A stretch of 64,000 bases of DNA, from positions 172,882,686-172,946,685 of the forward strand of contig CM030363.1 of the NCBI GenBank assembly GCA_017893485.1. Direction: 5' to 3'. Shown here one piece after another: positions 62,972-64,000 of this stretch. The notes below the pieces were generated by a model. The model ran no database searches and was not told where the DNA came from. It was given only the letters and a program-made list of their open reading frames with translations. This DNA is from Hemerocallis citrina. Lineage: Eukaryota; Streptophyta; Magnoliopsida; Asparagales; Asphodelaceae. Within the stretch, counting starts at the first letter, position 1; each line of letters opens with the position of its first letter. A program made the translations under genes and the position numbers.

Positions 62972-63445
62972 GCCTCTCTCTCTGTTTTTCTGTCTCCCTC
63001 TCTCTCTCTAACTCTTTCTTTGCTCTTTCTAGTCTCTCTCTCTTTCTGTGTTAAAACGATTCACGTTTTAATAATTTCAAAAAATAAAAATAAAAATAAA
63101 AACGTAGAGAGGATTTGAACCGGAAACCTCCTTTATATTAGTTATGTACGTGCATTGCACATGTTGGTAGAATAACAAAACATTTACAAATAACACTAAG
63201 GCCTTTTCCCATTATAATATTAGAGATATATTATATTATTTTATATATGTATGTATGTATGTACATCTCTATACATGTATTTATATAATTTTTACTTCGT
63301 TCGCTTCCCGAACTCGGTGAACAATTGCAGTTCGTAATACCGTCATCATTGACATGGTTGCTGTCTGTAGAGCCATTGTCGTTATTCGTGTTGCTGTCGT
63401 CTTCAAATAGATCGTAGAATCGATCAAATCCAGAAACAATAAAAA

Positions 63446-63654
63446 GTGGGTAACAACTTTAATCAACTCTATTTTTATTGAAGAATGCGTGTATGCTAGA
63501 TAATTTTGGAAACTATGATGTGGGTAACAACTTTAACCAACTCTATTTTTATTGAAGAATGTGTGTATGCTAGATAATTTTGGAAGCTATGATGTGGGTA
63601 ACAACTTTAACCAGCTCTATTTTTATTGAAGAATGTGTGCATGCTAGATAATTT
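63446..63654 (+). repeat. 74-bp tandem repeat, three copies
   Basis: Copies start GTGGGTAACAACTTTAA at 63446, 63520 and 63594, with exact 74-bp spacing and only a few substitutions. The third copy is cut short near 63654. Confidence 0.92.
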
Positions 63655-64000
63655 AATAAATTGAGTAATCATGCTTAGATTGCACGTGAATGTTGTTTAA
63701 TTATGGGTGTTAATTGCTGTTAATTAATGATTGGAATTATGATATAATTAACTGAGAAATGTTATTATAATTCTGTCTGGAATTTGATCTCCCTTCAGAA
63801 AATTGTTTCTTTTTAAATACATGGATTATGAGATTGAAACTTTTGTATGTGTATCATGTAAGTGTGTACAGCATATCGTCAAATTTCATAATTTTTGGAT
63901 GTCGTTTGGTATTTTAAATAGAATACATTACTGGTTTAGAAATGAAACAAAATTTATTTTGTAATTCTGGCTGAATATCATACTTATTTTCTAAGAAATC

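Larger units (their letters stand above)
60788..64000 (+). mobile_element. LTR (start) of another Gypsy-type element
   Basis: Begins TGTAACACCCCGTAAAATTG at 60788, a typical plant Gypsy LTR start. It has a TATA box at 61431 and a C/T-rich leader, and runs off the window. The end of the LTR and any internal region are not visible, so the right limit is open. 63660-64000 is AT-rich with nothing recognisable. Confidence 0.55.

Overview
This window is nuclear DNA of a flowering plant. It has one well supported host gene with plant-type GT-AG introns, AT-rich non-coding DNA, and a dense nest of plant transposable elements: Ty3/Gypsy LTR retrotransposons primed by initiator tRNA-Met, hAT elements, a FAR1-type Mutator-like element (MULE), a PIF/Harbinger-type element and several MITEs. 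I see no operons, rRNA, tRNA or CRISPR array. The species cannot be named from the sequence alone.

Layout. 1-4116 is a plus-strand Gypsy element: LTR end, primer binding site and a broken gag-pro carrying two intron-like GT-AG segments. 4117-4381 is an LTR remnant of another family. 4382-12808 is a minus-strand, internally deleted LTR element of the first family. 12809-13195 is a GC-rich DNA-transposon remnant. 13416-19305 is the host gene, a six-exon DEDDh exonuclease of the NEN family (492 aa). Only 178 bp after its stop codon lies a complete but dead hAT transposon (19484-23144, 8-bp target duplication).

24413-54509 is one minus-strand Tekay-like Gypsy element whose two LTRs have both been invaded. 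The left LTR (24413-35255) holds a four-level nest: a PIF/Harbinger-type element (TTA duplication), inside it a plus-strand solo LTR (GTCGG duplication), inside that a minus-strand solo LTR of the same family (TGTAC/TGTAT), and inside that a 1.08-kb hAT-type element (TCGATGAT duplication). Gag-pol lies at 35328-40896, interrupted by a 1.04-kb TIR element, with an extra acidic/coiled-coil reading frame nearer the 5' LTR. The right LTR (42668-54509, 5' end missing) holds a 9.2-kb MULE (45174-54333) with about 0.55-kb terminal inverted repeats, a FAR1/MULE transposase with two lesions, a large 45-bp satellite present in both orientations, and a threefold segmental repeat carrying MITEs of the MULE's own family.

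54510-64000 has little coding: a decayed PPR-DYW fragment (58318-58740), a 1.38-kb non-autonomous hAT-type element (59290-60670), then the start of another LTR (60788 onward) with a TATA box, a C-rich leader and several tandem repeats.

The most notable signals are the inverted satellite in the MULE, the intron-like segments in a Gypsy gag-pro, the precisely datable nest at 27097-35030, and premature stops that nearly all look like C-to-T changes.
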